Source of the DNA: Thermoanaerobaculia bacterium
GTDB taxonomy: Bacteria; Acidobacteriota; Thermoanaerobaculia; Multivoradales; Multivoraceae
Assembly: GCA_022826745.1 (NCBI GenBank)
Contig: JAJDUI010000010.1
Span: forward strand, 124,001 to 188,000
Length of the DNA: 64,000 bases
Direction: 5' to 3'
Below the pieces are notes generated by a model. It worked only from the letters and a program-made list of their open reading frames with translations. It searched no databases and was not told the origin of the DNA. Below, piece after piece: positions 33,444 to 43,157 of the stretch. Positions within the stretch are counted from its first letter, which is position 1; the number at the start of each line of letters is the position of its first letter. The position numbers and the translations under genes are program-made.

Positions 33444-34776
33444 CGAAACGCGAAGATCCGCGGCTTGCGTCGGCGTCGCCCGTCCGCTCCCGCACGACGA
33501 GCCGAAGCGGCACTCCGTCAAGCCCGAACGTCTGCCTGATGCTGTTCTCGAGGTACTTCCGGTAGTTGTGGCCACGTTTGAGACGCCGGTTCGCGAACAG
33601 GAGAAAGGTGGGAGGCGCGCCGGCCACCTGGGTCGCGTAGAAGAACCTCCAGGGCCTCCCTCGCTCCGCCGGCGCCTGGTGGCGACCCACGATGCGGCGA
33701 ACTTCCCGGTTGAGTTCGGACGTGGGCACTCGCAGGCGATGCCGCTCACCAACGCGGTCGAGCGCGGGCACGACGTTTCCCACTCCCCGGCCGGTCAGTG
33801 CGGAGACGTTGACCCGAGGCGGTTTGGCGAACAGCTCGGATACACGTTCCCAGCCCTCCTCCAGGCGCTCCCGCTTCCCGTCGTCCATCAGGTCCCACTT
33901 GTTGCAAACGACGACGGCGGACCGGCCGGCCTGCCAGGCCACGTCGGCGATTGCAAGATCGCCGGAGGCGATGCCCTCGCTCGCGTCCACGACCAGGATC
34001 ACGAGTTCCGCGCGTTCGATCTGGCGGCGCGCGAGCATCACCGCCAGATCCTCGGGAGTGTCCTGGACCTGGGAGCGCCGCCTGATGCCTGCCGTGTCGA
34101 CGAGCAGGTAGTCCCGACCGCTTTCGCGCTCCAGCAGACTGTCGATCGGATCCCTGGTGGTTCCCGCGGTGGGAGAGACGAGCGTCCGTTCCCTGCCCAG
34201 AAGACGGTTGACCAGGGAGGACTTACCGACGTTCGGCCGGCCCACGACCGCGACGGGCGGCGCAGGCGGCACGACCGCACCGGAAGCCGCCGGAAGATGT
34301 CCGGCGATCTCCTTGTGCAGGGAGTCGAATCCCGTGCCGTGCTCCGCCGACAGGAGCACCAGCGCATCACCACCGAGGGCGTAGAACTCGTGGTAACCCT
34401 CCGTGGCGGCCCGGGTATCGGCCTTGTTCACAACGACGAGGATTGGCCGGCCACGTGTCCGGAGACGTTCCATGACCTGTTCGTCCGCGGCCGCCAGTCC
34501 TTCCCGTCCGTCCACCACCAGCAACAGCAGGTCGCTCTCTTCGACCGCGAACTCGACCTGTTTGTTCAGGCCCAGCGGATCGTCCCCCGGAACCAGACCG
34601 CCCGTATCGATCAACTCGACGGCGCCCTGCCCCTCCACGTCGAAACGCCCGACAAGGCGGTCTCGCGTGACGCCCGGTGTGCCGTGGACGATCGCCTGCC
34701 GGCGACCGATCAGCCGGTTGAAGAGTGTCGACTTGCCAACGTTGGGGCGACCGACGATGGCGATCGCGGCGGGCAT
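33439..34776 (-). CDS. der: Ribosome biogenesis GTPase Der (EngA)
   Basis: Der (445 aa) has two tandem GTPase domains for 50S assembly. First domain: GRPNVGKSTLFNRL (about 9-22), TPGVTRDR, DTGG and NKAD. Second domain: GRPNVGKSSLVNRL (near 179), TAGTTRDPID, DTAGIRRR and NKWD. The C-terminal KH-like domain contains RPWRFFYATQVAGAPPTF and HNYRKYLENSIRQTFGLDGV. The length is normal. A lipoprotein gene lies 19 bp upstream. Confidence 0.96.
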   Translation of the reverse strand: MPAAIAIVGRPNVGKSTLFNRLIGRRQAIVHGTPGVTRDRLVGRFDVEGQGAVELIDTGGLVPGDDPLGLNKQVEFAVEESDLLLLVVDGREGLAAADEQVMERLRTRGRPILVVVNKADTRAATEGYHEFYALGGDALVLLSAEHGTGFDSLHKEIAGHLPAASGAVVPPAPPVAVVGRPNVGKSSLVNRLLGRERTLVSPTAGTTRDPIDSLLERESGRDYLLVDTAGIRRRSQVQDTPEDLAVMLARRQIERAELVILVVDASEGIASGDLAIADVAWQAGRSAVVVCNKWDLMDDGKRERLEEGWERVSELFAKPPRVNVSALTGRGVGNVVPALDRVGERHRLRVPTSELNREVRRIVGRHQAPAERGRPWRFFYATQVAGAPPTFLLFANRRLKRGHNYRKYLENSIRQTFGLDGVPLRLVVRERTGDADASRGSSRFV

Positions 34777-34795
34777 GGGAAAGACGACCGCGCTG

Positions 34796-35323
34796 CTACG
34801 ACTCGAACTGATGCTCGATGAGTCGCCCGATCACCATCCAGCCCTCGTCGCGGCGCTTGAACTGATAGCGGACGCGGTAGCGATCCGTGGCGGACGACAG
34901 CAACCGTTCCGTGCCGCTCGCGAGCGAGTCGATGTCCCAGACCTCGATCGTCGTCACCGCCGCGTTGGAGTACCGCCAGACGTTGATCTGCTCGATCTCG
35001 AAACTCTTGAGCGTCGGGCGCAGGGTGCGACTTGCCTCCATCTCGAGATCGTGGACACGTTTCCTGACGGTGGCGATCTCCTTGGGTACCGCGCCCGAGG
35101 CAAGCGCGTCAAAGTCTCCGTTGGCGTAGGCGTTCCCGAGCTTGGGCAGGTAGTCGGCCAGGACGATCTCGATCGCGATTCGATCCTCCTCGGAGGCGCC
35201 GTCCGGCCCCGTCTCAGCGCAACCAGCAGCTCCGCCGGCGAGCAGAATGGCCGAAACGACGACCGTTGGGACGGACGCCCCGGGGAGACGGGCGAACGGA
35301 CACACCTGGGTTGAGATGCTCAT
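34796..35323 (-). CDS. Hypothetical lipoprotein with IMS/ARC6-like domain
   Basis: A 175 aa protein with a signal peptide ending in a lipobox-like AAGC (about residue 35). The mature part has a helical half (IAIEIVLADYLPKLGNAYAN) and a cystatin/NTF2-like beta half (NVWRYSNAAVTTIEVWDIDS, YRVRYQFKRRDEGWMVIGRL). This resembles the IMS/ARC6-like fold, but the assignment is by eye. The ATG has no Shine-Dalgarno, but TAGTCT stands exactly 6 nt upstream, fitting a leaderless mRNA. Function unknown. Confidence 0.75.
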   Translation of the reverse strand: MSISTQVCPFARLPGASVPTVVVSAILLAGGAAGCAETGPDGASEEDRIAIEIVLADYLPKLGNAYANGDFDALASGAVPKEIATVRKRVHDLEMEASRTLRPTLKSFEIEQINVWRYSNAAVTTIEVWDIDSLASGTERLLSSATDRYRVRYQFKRRDEGWMVIGRLIEHQFES

Positions 35324-35378
35324 GAGATGAGACTAGCAGCCTGCTGCCACTCTGCTGCTGACGAGCCGATATGCGGAT

Positions 35379-35384
35379 AGAATC
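35379..35384 (+). promoter_or_regulatory. Possible -10 box of tRNA-Leu(CAG)
   Basis: TAGAAT lies 25 bp before the mature tRNA start, a suitable distance for a tRNA promoter. A convincing -35 hexamer was not found. Confidence 0.3.
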
Positions 35385-35409
35385 CGGCTCCGGCTGATTG
35401 CCGCGGCCT

Positions 35410-35497
<88 letters not shown>

Positions 35498-35504
35498 GGC
35501 CCGC

Positions 35505-36077
35505 TCAGGTGTAGATGGCCAGCGCGCTGTCCCCGTAGCGCTTGTGCCGCCGCAGCCTGAACCTCCCGGCTGCCGCCGGCGGCGAGCGCCGGCTGGAGTG
35601 CTCCAGGACGATCTCGCCCCCGTCCACGACCACCGCGGAGACGACGCCGAGCAACGCGCCAACTCCGGCCGCATCGTAGGGCGGATCGACGAACACGAGG
35701 TCGAACGCGGCTTCCCCCTCCACGACTCTCTCCAGGTCCCCCGGCAGAACCGCTGCGGCCAGACGCAGATCCTCCGCGCCGAGCGCTTCCCGGCTCTCCC
35801 TCATGCAGGCCTGGGCGCGGGAACTCCGATCGACCGCCAGGGCGAAGCCGGCGCCGCGGGACAGGGCTTCGAACGAGACGGCTCCGGAGCCGGCATAGAG
35901 TTCCAGGACGCGACTGCCGTTGACGCGATCGCCCCAATGGGAGAACAGGGCCTCGCGCAAACGCGCCTGGGTCGGTCGGGCGCCCTCCGGCGCCGTCAGG
36001 CGGCGCCCGCGCCAGCAGCCGCCAAGCACCTTCACGCCGCCCGGGCGCTTGGCCGGGGCGGACCGGCGACGGCTCAT
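35505..36077 (-). CDS. rsmD: 16S rRNA (guanine966-N2)-methyltransferase RsmD
   Basis: RsmD (190 aa) methylates G966 of 16S rRNA. Motifs are KVLGGCWRGRRLTAP, RPTQARLREALFSHWG, LELYAGSGAVSFEALSRGAG (SAM binding) and the catalytic FVDPPYD. The length is typical. Its ATG overlaps the stop of the upstream amidohydrolase by 4 nt, so the two are co-transcribed. Confidence 0.94.
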   Translation of the reverse strand: MSRRRSAPAKRPGGVKVLGGCWRGRRLTAPEGARPTQARLREALFSHWGDRVNGSRVLELYAGSGAVSFEALSRGAGFALAVDRSSRAQACMRESREALGAEDLRLAAAVLPGDLERVVEGEAAFDLVFVDPPYDAAGVGALLGVVSAVVVDGGEIVLEHSSRRSPPAAAGRFRLRRHKRYGDSALAIYT

Positions 36078-37792
36078 CCGCCGGGCGACGGGGACGGCGG
36101 CAGGCGGTACGCGAGCCGGCCGCCGACGATGGTGTAGACGACCCGGGTGCCCGGGATCTCCTCCTCCGGGATGGTCAGGATGTCCCGCGACAGGACGGTC
36201 AGATCGGCGTACTTGCCGACTTCCAGGCTTCCCTTTTCGCCGTCCTCGAAAGCCGCGTAGGCGGCGTCGATCGTGTAGGAGCGCAGGGCCTCTTCGCGGG
36301 TCATCCGCTGGTCCCCGTAGAAGACCTCGCCATTCGCCATCCGGCGAGTGACCGAGGCATGGAACGACGCGATCGGATCGACATCCTCGACCGGCGCGTC
36401 CGTACCGTTCGTCACCACGGCGCCGGAATCGATCAGGTCCCGCCAGACGTAGGCGCCCTCCGCGCTCCGGCGCTCACCGAGACGATCCGGTACCCAGGGC
36501 CCGTCAGACGTGCAGTGCACGGCCTGCATCGAGGCAATCACGCCAAGTTCGGCAAACCGGGGCACATCGTCCGGATGGAGGTGCTGAGCGTGCTCGACAC
36601 GCCAACGCCTCGTTCGGTCGCCGGCCAGAACCCGCTCGAACAGGTCCAGGGTCTCCCGATTGGCGCGATCACCGATCGCATGGACACAGAGCTGGAAGTC
36701 ATGTTCACGCGCCAGTCGGGCGGTTTCCTCCATCGCGTCGAGACTCGTCGTGTTCAGACCCGTGGACTGCGGCATGTCCTCGTAAGGATCGAGCAGCCAG
36801 GCACCGTGCGATCCCAATGCCCCATCGATCAACCGCTTGATCCCCCGGACCGTGAGGAAGCCGTCGCCGCGGTCGATCATCCGATAGCGACCCAGCCTCT
36901 CGGCCAACGCTTGGTTGCTCTCGTTCACCATCACCCAGAGCCGCAGCGGCAAGGCGCCGTCGTCCGCCAGCTCCCGATAGACGTCGATCAGCCCGAAACT
37001 GGAGCCCGCGTCCTGGAAGCTCGTGATGCCCTTGGCCAGACATTCTTCGCCAGCCAGCCGCACGACCCGCCGTGCGTAGTTCGGCTCGAGAGTCTCGGAA
37101 CGCAGCCCGGCGACGAGGGTCTCGGCGGTCTCCCTGAGCGCGCCGGTCGGCTGACCGTCCGCGTCGCGTACGATCTCCCCGCCTTCCGGATCGGCCGTTG
37201 CGGCATCGATGCCGGCCAACTCCATCGCCCTCGCGTTCGCGAACGCCATGTGGCCACTGGCATGACCGAGAAGCACCGGATTCTCCGGCGATACCGCGCT
37301 CAGACCGTGGTGCGTCGGCAGTCCCTGAACCGCCGGAACCGGCGGCTCGGACCACTTCGACTGGTGCCAGCCCCTGCCCAGAATCCAGGCGCCCGGCTCA
37401 GCCTCCGTTACTGCTTCCGCGACCTGCGCGACGATCTCGTCCCAGGTTCGCGCCCCGTCGAGAGCCAACTGGAGCCGGGCCTCCCCAACGCCCCAGAAAT
37501 GGCCGTGTCCCTCGATGAACCCGGGAACGCCCAGCCGCCCCGCCAGATCGACGACCTCCGTGTCGGGCCCGATCCACGAGCGCGCCTCGCCGCTCGAGCC
37601 GACGAAGACGATCCGACCGCCGGCAGCGGCAAGCGCCTCTGCTTCTGCCGGAGCCGCCAGGGTCACCAGGCGGCCGTTCAGGACCACCAGGTCCGCCGGA
37701 TCCGGACCGCCTCCCCCACAGCCGGCCAGGACGACTCCGAGCAGCGCCCCGACGACCGGGCCGCAGCGCGCAGCGGCACTCGGATCCATCAT
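36074..37792 (-). CDS. YtcJ-like amidohydrolase lipoprotein
   Basis: A 572 aa metal-dependent hydrolase of the amidohydrolase_3 (YtcJ) family. A signal peptide ends in the lipobox LAGC, so it is probably lipid-anchored in the envelope. Metal-site motifs are GFIEGHGHFWG, IKRLIDGALGSHGAW, HAIGDRANRETLDLFERV, VEHAQHLHPDDVPRFAELG and NGTDAPVEDVDPI. The C-terminal GSLEVGKYADLTVLSRDIL is family-typical. The substrate is unknown. It overlaps the lytic transglycosylase upstream and rsmD downstream by 4 nt each. Confidence 0.88.
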   Translation of the reverse strand: MMDPSAAARCGPVVGALLGVVLAGCGGGGPDPADLVVLNGRLVTLAAPAEAEALAAAGGRIVFVGSSGEARSWIGPDTEVVDLAGRLGVPGFIEGHGHFWGVGEARLQLALDGARTWDEIVAQVAEAVTEAEPGAWILGRGWHQSKWSEPPVPAVQGLPTHHGLSAVSPENPVLLGHASGHMAFANARAMELAGIDAATADPEGGEIVRDADGQPTGALRETAETLVAGLRSETLEPNYARRVVRLAGEECLAKGITSFQDAGSSFGLIDVYRELADDGALPLRLWVMVNESNQALAERLGRYRMIDRGDGFLTVRGIKRLIDGALGSHGAWLLDPYEDMPQSTGLNTTSLDAMEETARLAREHDFQLCVHAIGDRANRETLDLFERVLAGDRTRRWRVEHAQHLHPDDVPRFAELGVIASMQAVHCTSDGPWVPDRLGERRSAEGAYVWRDLIDSGAVVTNGTDAPVEDVDPIASFHASVTRRMANGEVFYGDQRMTREEALRSYTIDAAYAAFEDGEKGSLEVGKYADLTVLSRDILTIPEEEIPGTRVVYTIVGGRLAYRLPPSPSPGG

Positions 37793-39567
37793 CCCGCCGG
37801 GATGCGCAACGTCTGGCCGACGACGATCCGGCTGCTCCGCAGGCCGTTCGCCCGCTGGATCTTCGCCGTGGACGTTCCGAAGGTCCGCGCCAACTGGCTC
37901 AACGTATCGCCGCGCCGGACCCGGTAGACGACTTCCTTGCCGCCCGCCGGGATCCGCAGGCGCTGCCCGGCATGGATCAGGTCGGGCCGGCGCAGCTCGT
38001 TCGCCGCCACCACCGTGGCGACCGACACGCCGTACTTGCGCGCGATGCGATTCACCGACTCGCCGCGCACGACGACGTGGACGATCTCAGTCCGAGCAGG
38101 TTGCTCCGTCCCCGGAGCCCTCTCCTCGGGCGGGTCGACCGCGGCTCGCCGGATCGGCGGCGGCGCCGCCCGACCGGAACCCGGTGTCGGGATCCGGAGT
38201 CGCTGACCGACGTAGATCCGATCCGCCCGCGGCAGGCGGTTGGCGCGCTGGATCGCGGAAACGGAGGAACCGAATCGCCGGGCGATCGCCCCCAGGGTGT
38301 CGCCCCGCCGCACCCGATAGCCGAACGCCGCCTGCCGATCGGGCTTGCGCTCGGACGGCAACTCGGCGTAGGCCAGTTCGAACTGCTCCCCCGTTCCCGC
38401 CGGCACCCGCAACGGATACCGGGGCGGCACCAGCAGGGAGCCGGCAAGCACCGAACGGTCGAGCGCCGGGTTCAGCTCCGCCAGATCGTCCATGTCCACA
38501 CCGGTGGCGGACGCCAGGTCGGTCAGGGCGACGTAGCGCTCCCGATCGACGACGTCGAACCGGATTTCGGGGAACGGCTCGACACCGGGGAAGTACCGCT
38601 CACGCTCCGCGTAGACGATCACTGCCGCCAGGAACTCGGGATAGAAGTTCCGGGAGGCGAAGCCGAACGTCCTGGACCGGTACTTCTCGGCGATCACGCC
38701 GATGTCCCGCGTGTCCAGCCGCCGCACGGCCCTCGCCATGCCGCCGGCGCCGTGGTTGTACGCGGTCAGCGCAAGCGGCCACACCTCCAGCGACTCGTGG
38801 TCCTGACGGAGCTTGCGAGCCGCGCCTTCAGCCGCGAGCAGGACATCCGAGCGGGCATCGACGGCCTCGTCCATCTGCAGGAAGGCCCGGCCGGTCGAAG
38901 CGGTGAACTGCCATGCGCCCGACGCACCGACCTTGGAACGGGCGCGGTAGTTGAACATCGACTCGACGAAAGGCAGGCAGCGGATCTCGACCGGCAGGCC
39001 GTAGTCCGTGAGGATTCGCCGGATCCCCGGCATGAACATCCCGGAGATCTCGATCGCCTCTTCGAAACGGTTGCGCAGCCCGCGCTGCGAGCGGATCAGG
39101 CCCGCTGCTCTCCTGTACTTCGCCCTGCCCCCGTCGATGTGCTCCATGCGACCAGGTATGGCGCGGAGATCCGCCGGCAGACCCGACGCCGGCCCTCCCG
39201 CCGCGAGATCGCGCAGCGCCCTGGCGATCCGGTTCATCTCGGCGCGAACGCGCCTGATCCGCGTCCGGTCGATCTCGAGTTCGGACGAACCCATCGCCCG
39301 CAGGTCGCCCATGTCGACGACGCTGTAGACCACGTCGAGGTGCCGCTCGTCGTGCAGGATGACCTGATCGCTGCTGTAGGTAGCGAACACGTCCTTCCAG
39401 AACTCGACCGCGGCCTCGAGGTTCTCCGGCAGCGGGAACAGCTCCGGATCGATCGCCGGGTGGTAGCGCTCCTCGGCCGCGGTTACCGCCGCGACCAGAA
39501 CCAGCGCCGCACCGCCAGCCAAGACCAGCCCGGGAAACCGGGCGCCACTCCTTCGGTTGCTCTGCAT
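37789..39567 (-). CDS. LysM-containing lytic transglycosylase (MltD-like)
   Basis: A 592 aa secreted muramidase-like enzyme. The start at 39567 gives a clean signal peptide (about 1-30); an ATG at 39606 would add 13 residues. The SLT domain has the catalytic glutamate in LPFVESMFNYRARSKVGASG, followed by AWQFTASTGR and LALTAYNHGAGGM. Three LysM repeats follow: GYRVRRGDTLGAIARRFG, VHVVVRGESVNRIARKYG and VYRVRRGDTLSQLARTFG. It would cleave peptidoglycan glycan strands. An N-terminal region of about 150 residues before the SLT core is family-typical of MltD. Confidence 0.9.
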   Translation of the reverse strand: MQSNRRSGARFPGLVLAGGAALVLVAAVTAAEERYHPAIDPELFPLPENLEAAVEFWKDVFATYSSDQVILHDERHLDVVYSVVDMGDLRAMGSSELEIDRTRIRRVRAEMNRIARALRDLAAGGPASGLPADLRAIPGRMEHIDGGRAKYRRAAGLIRSQRGLRNRFEEAIEISGMFMPGIRRILTDYGLPVEIRCLPFVESMFNYRARSKVGASGAWQFTASTGRAFLQMDEAVDARSDVLLAAEGAARKLRQDHESLEVWPLALTAYNHGAGGMARAVRRLDTRDIGVIAEKYRSRTFGFASRNFYPEFLAAVIVYAERERYFPGVEPFPEIRFDVVDRERYVALTDLASATGVDMDDLAELNPALDRSVLAGSLLVPPRYPLRVPAGTGEQFELAYAELPSERKPDRQAAFGYRVRRGDTLGAIARRFGSSVSAIQRANRLPRADRIYVGQRLRIPTPGSGRAAPPPIRRAAVDPPEERAPGTEQPARTEIVHVVVRGESVNRIARKYGVSVATVVAANELRRPDLIHAGQRLRIPAGGKEVVYRVRRGDTLSQLARTFGTSTAKIQRANGLRSSRIVVGQTLRIPAG

Positions 39568-39645
39568 CGAGACGCGTATCTTACTGAAAAACAGGGACTT
39601 ACGCATCTCCGAGGGTCGTCGTGTCGGATTCGCTAGCGGCAGCGA

Positions 39646-41169
<1,524 letters not shown>

Positions 41170-41172
41170 CGT

Positions 41173-42252
41173 TCAGGACCTCCCAGGACCTCCCGGATCC
41201 TTTGGCTTCAGTGCGGGGCTGTCAACCACGCCCGCCCCGAGCCCCACGGCGTCGGCGAACAGTTCGTAGGACCGCAGCCGCGCCTTGAAGCCCGGACAGA
41301 TCGTCAGGACGACGAGTTCGTCGACTCCGAGCCGCCCGGCGAGCTCCCGCGCCCGCGCGGCCACCGTGTCCGGCTCTCCGACCAGACTGCGGGCCCGCAT
41401 CCTCTCGATCATGGCCCGGTCGGCGTCCGTGAACTCGTACCCCTCCGCTTCCTCCAGGCTCGGGAACGGTCCCGGTCGGCCTTGCGTCAGCCGGATCCAC
41501 CAGAGGGACCGGCTCAGCGACTGGCGCCGCGCTTCCTCCTCCGTGTCCGCGACCATCGCGCTGACCCCGACGCTCGCCCGCGGCTCGGGGTGCCGCTCGG
41601 ACGGTCGGTACTCGCTCCGGTAGAGCTCGAGCGCAGCCTCGGCATCGCGGGGCTGGATGAAGTGGGCGAAGCTGTAGGGGCAACCGAAGTGGGCCGCGAA
41701 CCGCGCGGAGCCGAGGCTCGAGCCAAGCAGCCAGACCTCCGGCTGGGTCTCGCCCTGCGGCATCGCCCGGACGCCGTTCAGCCGAGCGTCCTCGTGACCG
41801 CGGCCCAGATAGCCGAGAAGGTCGGCGACCTGCTCCGGGTAGTGCTGCACTCCGAGCCGGCCCGGACCGTGGGCAAGCAGATGGGCAGTGAAGCGGTCGG
41901 ATCCGGGCGCCCTGCCGATACCCAGGTCGATCCGGCCCGGATACAGGGTCTCCAGCATGCGGAAGACCTCGGCCACCTTGAGCGCGCTGTAGTGGCTCAG
42001 CATGACGCCGCCCGAGCCCACGCGCATGCGGCTGGTCGCCGCGGCCACCTGACCGATCAGGGCCTCGGGCGCCGCGCAGGCCAGCGACTGGGAGTTGTGG
42101 TGCTCGGCCAGCCAGTACCGGCGATACCCGAGGCGATCCGTCGCCCGGGCCAGTTCCACCGCCTCGCGGATTGCGTCCGCCGGCGTGCTCCCGGCCCGCA
42201 CCGGGCACTGATCGAGAACGCTGAGCGCCAGCGGCGGCGGCGCCTCAGCCAC
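41173..42252 (-). CDS. Luciferase-like flavin monooxygenase (MsnO8-like)
   Basis: A 359 aa LLM-class flavin-dependent oxidoreductase. Typical motifs are RRYWLAEHHNSQSLACAAPE, RMRVGSGGVMLSHYSALKVA, PGRIDLGIGRAPGSD and GQTQPEVWLL-type (here GETQPEVWLLGSSLGSARFA). The C-terminus keeps the family close (TVAARARELAGRLGVDELVV). The substrate is unknown. The GTG start follows the PIG-L stop directly and ahcY begins 3 bp after its stop, so the three genes read as one unit. Confidence 0.9.
   Translation of the reverse strand: MAEAPPPLALSVLDQCPVRAGSTPADAIREAVELARATDRLGYRRYWLAEHHNSQSLACAAPEALIGQVAAATSRMRVGSGGVMLSHYSALKVAEVFRMLETLYPGRIDLGIGRAPGSDRFTAHLLAHGPGRLGVQHYPEQVADLLGYLGRGHEDARLNGVRAMPQGETQPEVWLLGSSLGSARFAAHFGCPYSFAHFIQPRDAEAALELYRSEYRPSERHPEPRASVGVSAMVADTEEEARRQSLSRSLWWIRLTQGRPGPFPSLEEAEGYEFTDADRAMIERMRARSLVGEPDTVAARARELAGRLGVDELVVLTICPGFKARLRSYELFADAVGLGAGVVDSPALKPKDPGGPGRS
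41175..41194 (-). repeat. Tandem duplicated Shine-Dalgarno before ahcY
   Basis: On the minus strand GGGAGGTCCT occurs twice in direct succession, the second copy ending 5 nt before the ahcY ATG. Each copy holds a perfect GGGAGG ribosome-binding core. The repeat lies in the last codons of the upstream monooxygenase gene. Confidence 0.8.
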
Positions 42253-43137
42253 TCAGTATGCCGTGGAACGCCGGAAACGCTCCACTACTCTGCCGTTCTC
42301 TCGCTCAGCGCGCGCCAGCAGCCGCGCCGCCCACTCCTTGCGCTGCTCGTCGACGGCGGCCGGATCGTAGCGATCCACCATCGACCCGAACTGGCTGATG
42401 TGCGCCGCCGACGCCCTTGCCTTCGTCTCCGCCACTTCCGTGATGTCGACGGTGTAGTTCGGGTTGGCGCTGTAGTAGAAGAAGACGAGCGGCACGCTCC
42501 AGGCCTCGAAACCCTCCGCCTCCAGCTCCGGGAAGTACAGCCGCCAGCGCGCCGCGCGGATCGCGTCGACCGTGATGATCGCGCCCGAACGGTGATCCGA
42601 CTTGTGGTACTGCTCGTAGGGCGAACCCGGATCGACGGAGAACAGCGCGTCCGGCCGGAACCGCCGGATCTCGCGGGCCACCTGCCGCGTCAGCTCGCGG
42701 CGGTCGACGTACTCCAGCATGCCGTCGTCGTGGCCGAGCCAGACGATGTTCTCCTTCGGGATGCCGAGAATCCGGCATGCCTCCTCCTCCTCGGCCCGGC
42801 GGATCGCCTTCAGGCGGTCCTTCGTCATCGAAGGATCCCGGGAACCGGCATTGTCCGTCGTGTAGACCACGACCTGGATGTCGTTGCCGTTGGCCGCCAG
42901 GATGGCCAGCGTGCCGCCGGAGGTGAAGGTCTCGTCGTCAGGGTGCGGCGTCACGACCAGGATGCGACGGCCGGACCACTCCTCGATCCGGTCATCTCCC
43001 TCGTAGGTCGGCTCCGGGCGAGAGACCTGGGCCCCGAGCTGCGTCACCCCGAAGACGGCGACCACGGCCGCGAGCAGCAGCCGCGCCACGGTCGAAGACA
43101 ACGCTGTCGTGGGGCCTTTCGCGCCCGCCGGGACCAT
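42253..43137 (-). CDS. PIG-L family deacetylase
   Basis: A 294 aa secreted or anchored N-acetylglucosaminyl-type deacetylase. The N-terminus has a hydrophobic signal (about 16-38). The zinc motif HPDDE is in LVVTPHPDDETFTSGGTLAI, the second site is SPYEQYHKSDHRSGAIITVD, and GHDDGMLEY is also conserved. The natural substrate could be a sugar or glycolipid. The ATG at 43137 sits exactly 6 nt after TATACT, so the mRNA may be leaderless; a frame start further upstream would overlap the promoter. Confidence 0.88.
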   Translation of the reverse strand: MVPAGAKGPTTALSSTVARLLLAAVVAVFGVTQLGAQVSRPEPTYEGDDRIEEWSGRRILVVTPHPDDETFTSGGTLAILAANGNDIQVVVYTTDNAGSRDPSMTKDRLKAIRRAEEEEACRILGIPKENIVWLGHDDGMLEYVDRRELTRQVAREIRRFRPDALFSVDPGSPYEQYHKSDHRSGAIITVDAIRAARWRLYFPELEAEGFEAWSVPLVFFYYSANPNYTVDITEVAETKARASAAHISQFGSMVDRYDPAAVDEQRKEWAARLLARAERENGRVVERFRRSTAY

Positions 43138-43143
43138 TGCCTC

Positions 43144-43151
43144 AGTATAGT
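43144..43151. promoter_or_regulatory. Overlapping divergent -10 boxes with no room for leaders
   Basis: AGTATAGT gives TATAGT on the plus strand (43146-43151) and TATACT on the minus strand (43149-43144). Each box ends 6 nt before an ATG, at 43158 and 43137. By standard spacing both transcripts would begin on the A of the start codon. Confidence 0.6.
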
Positions 43152-43157
43152 GAATCC

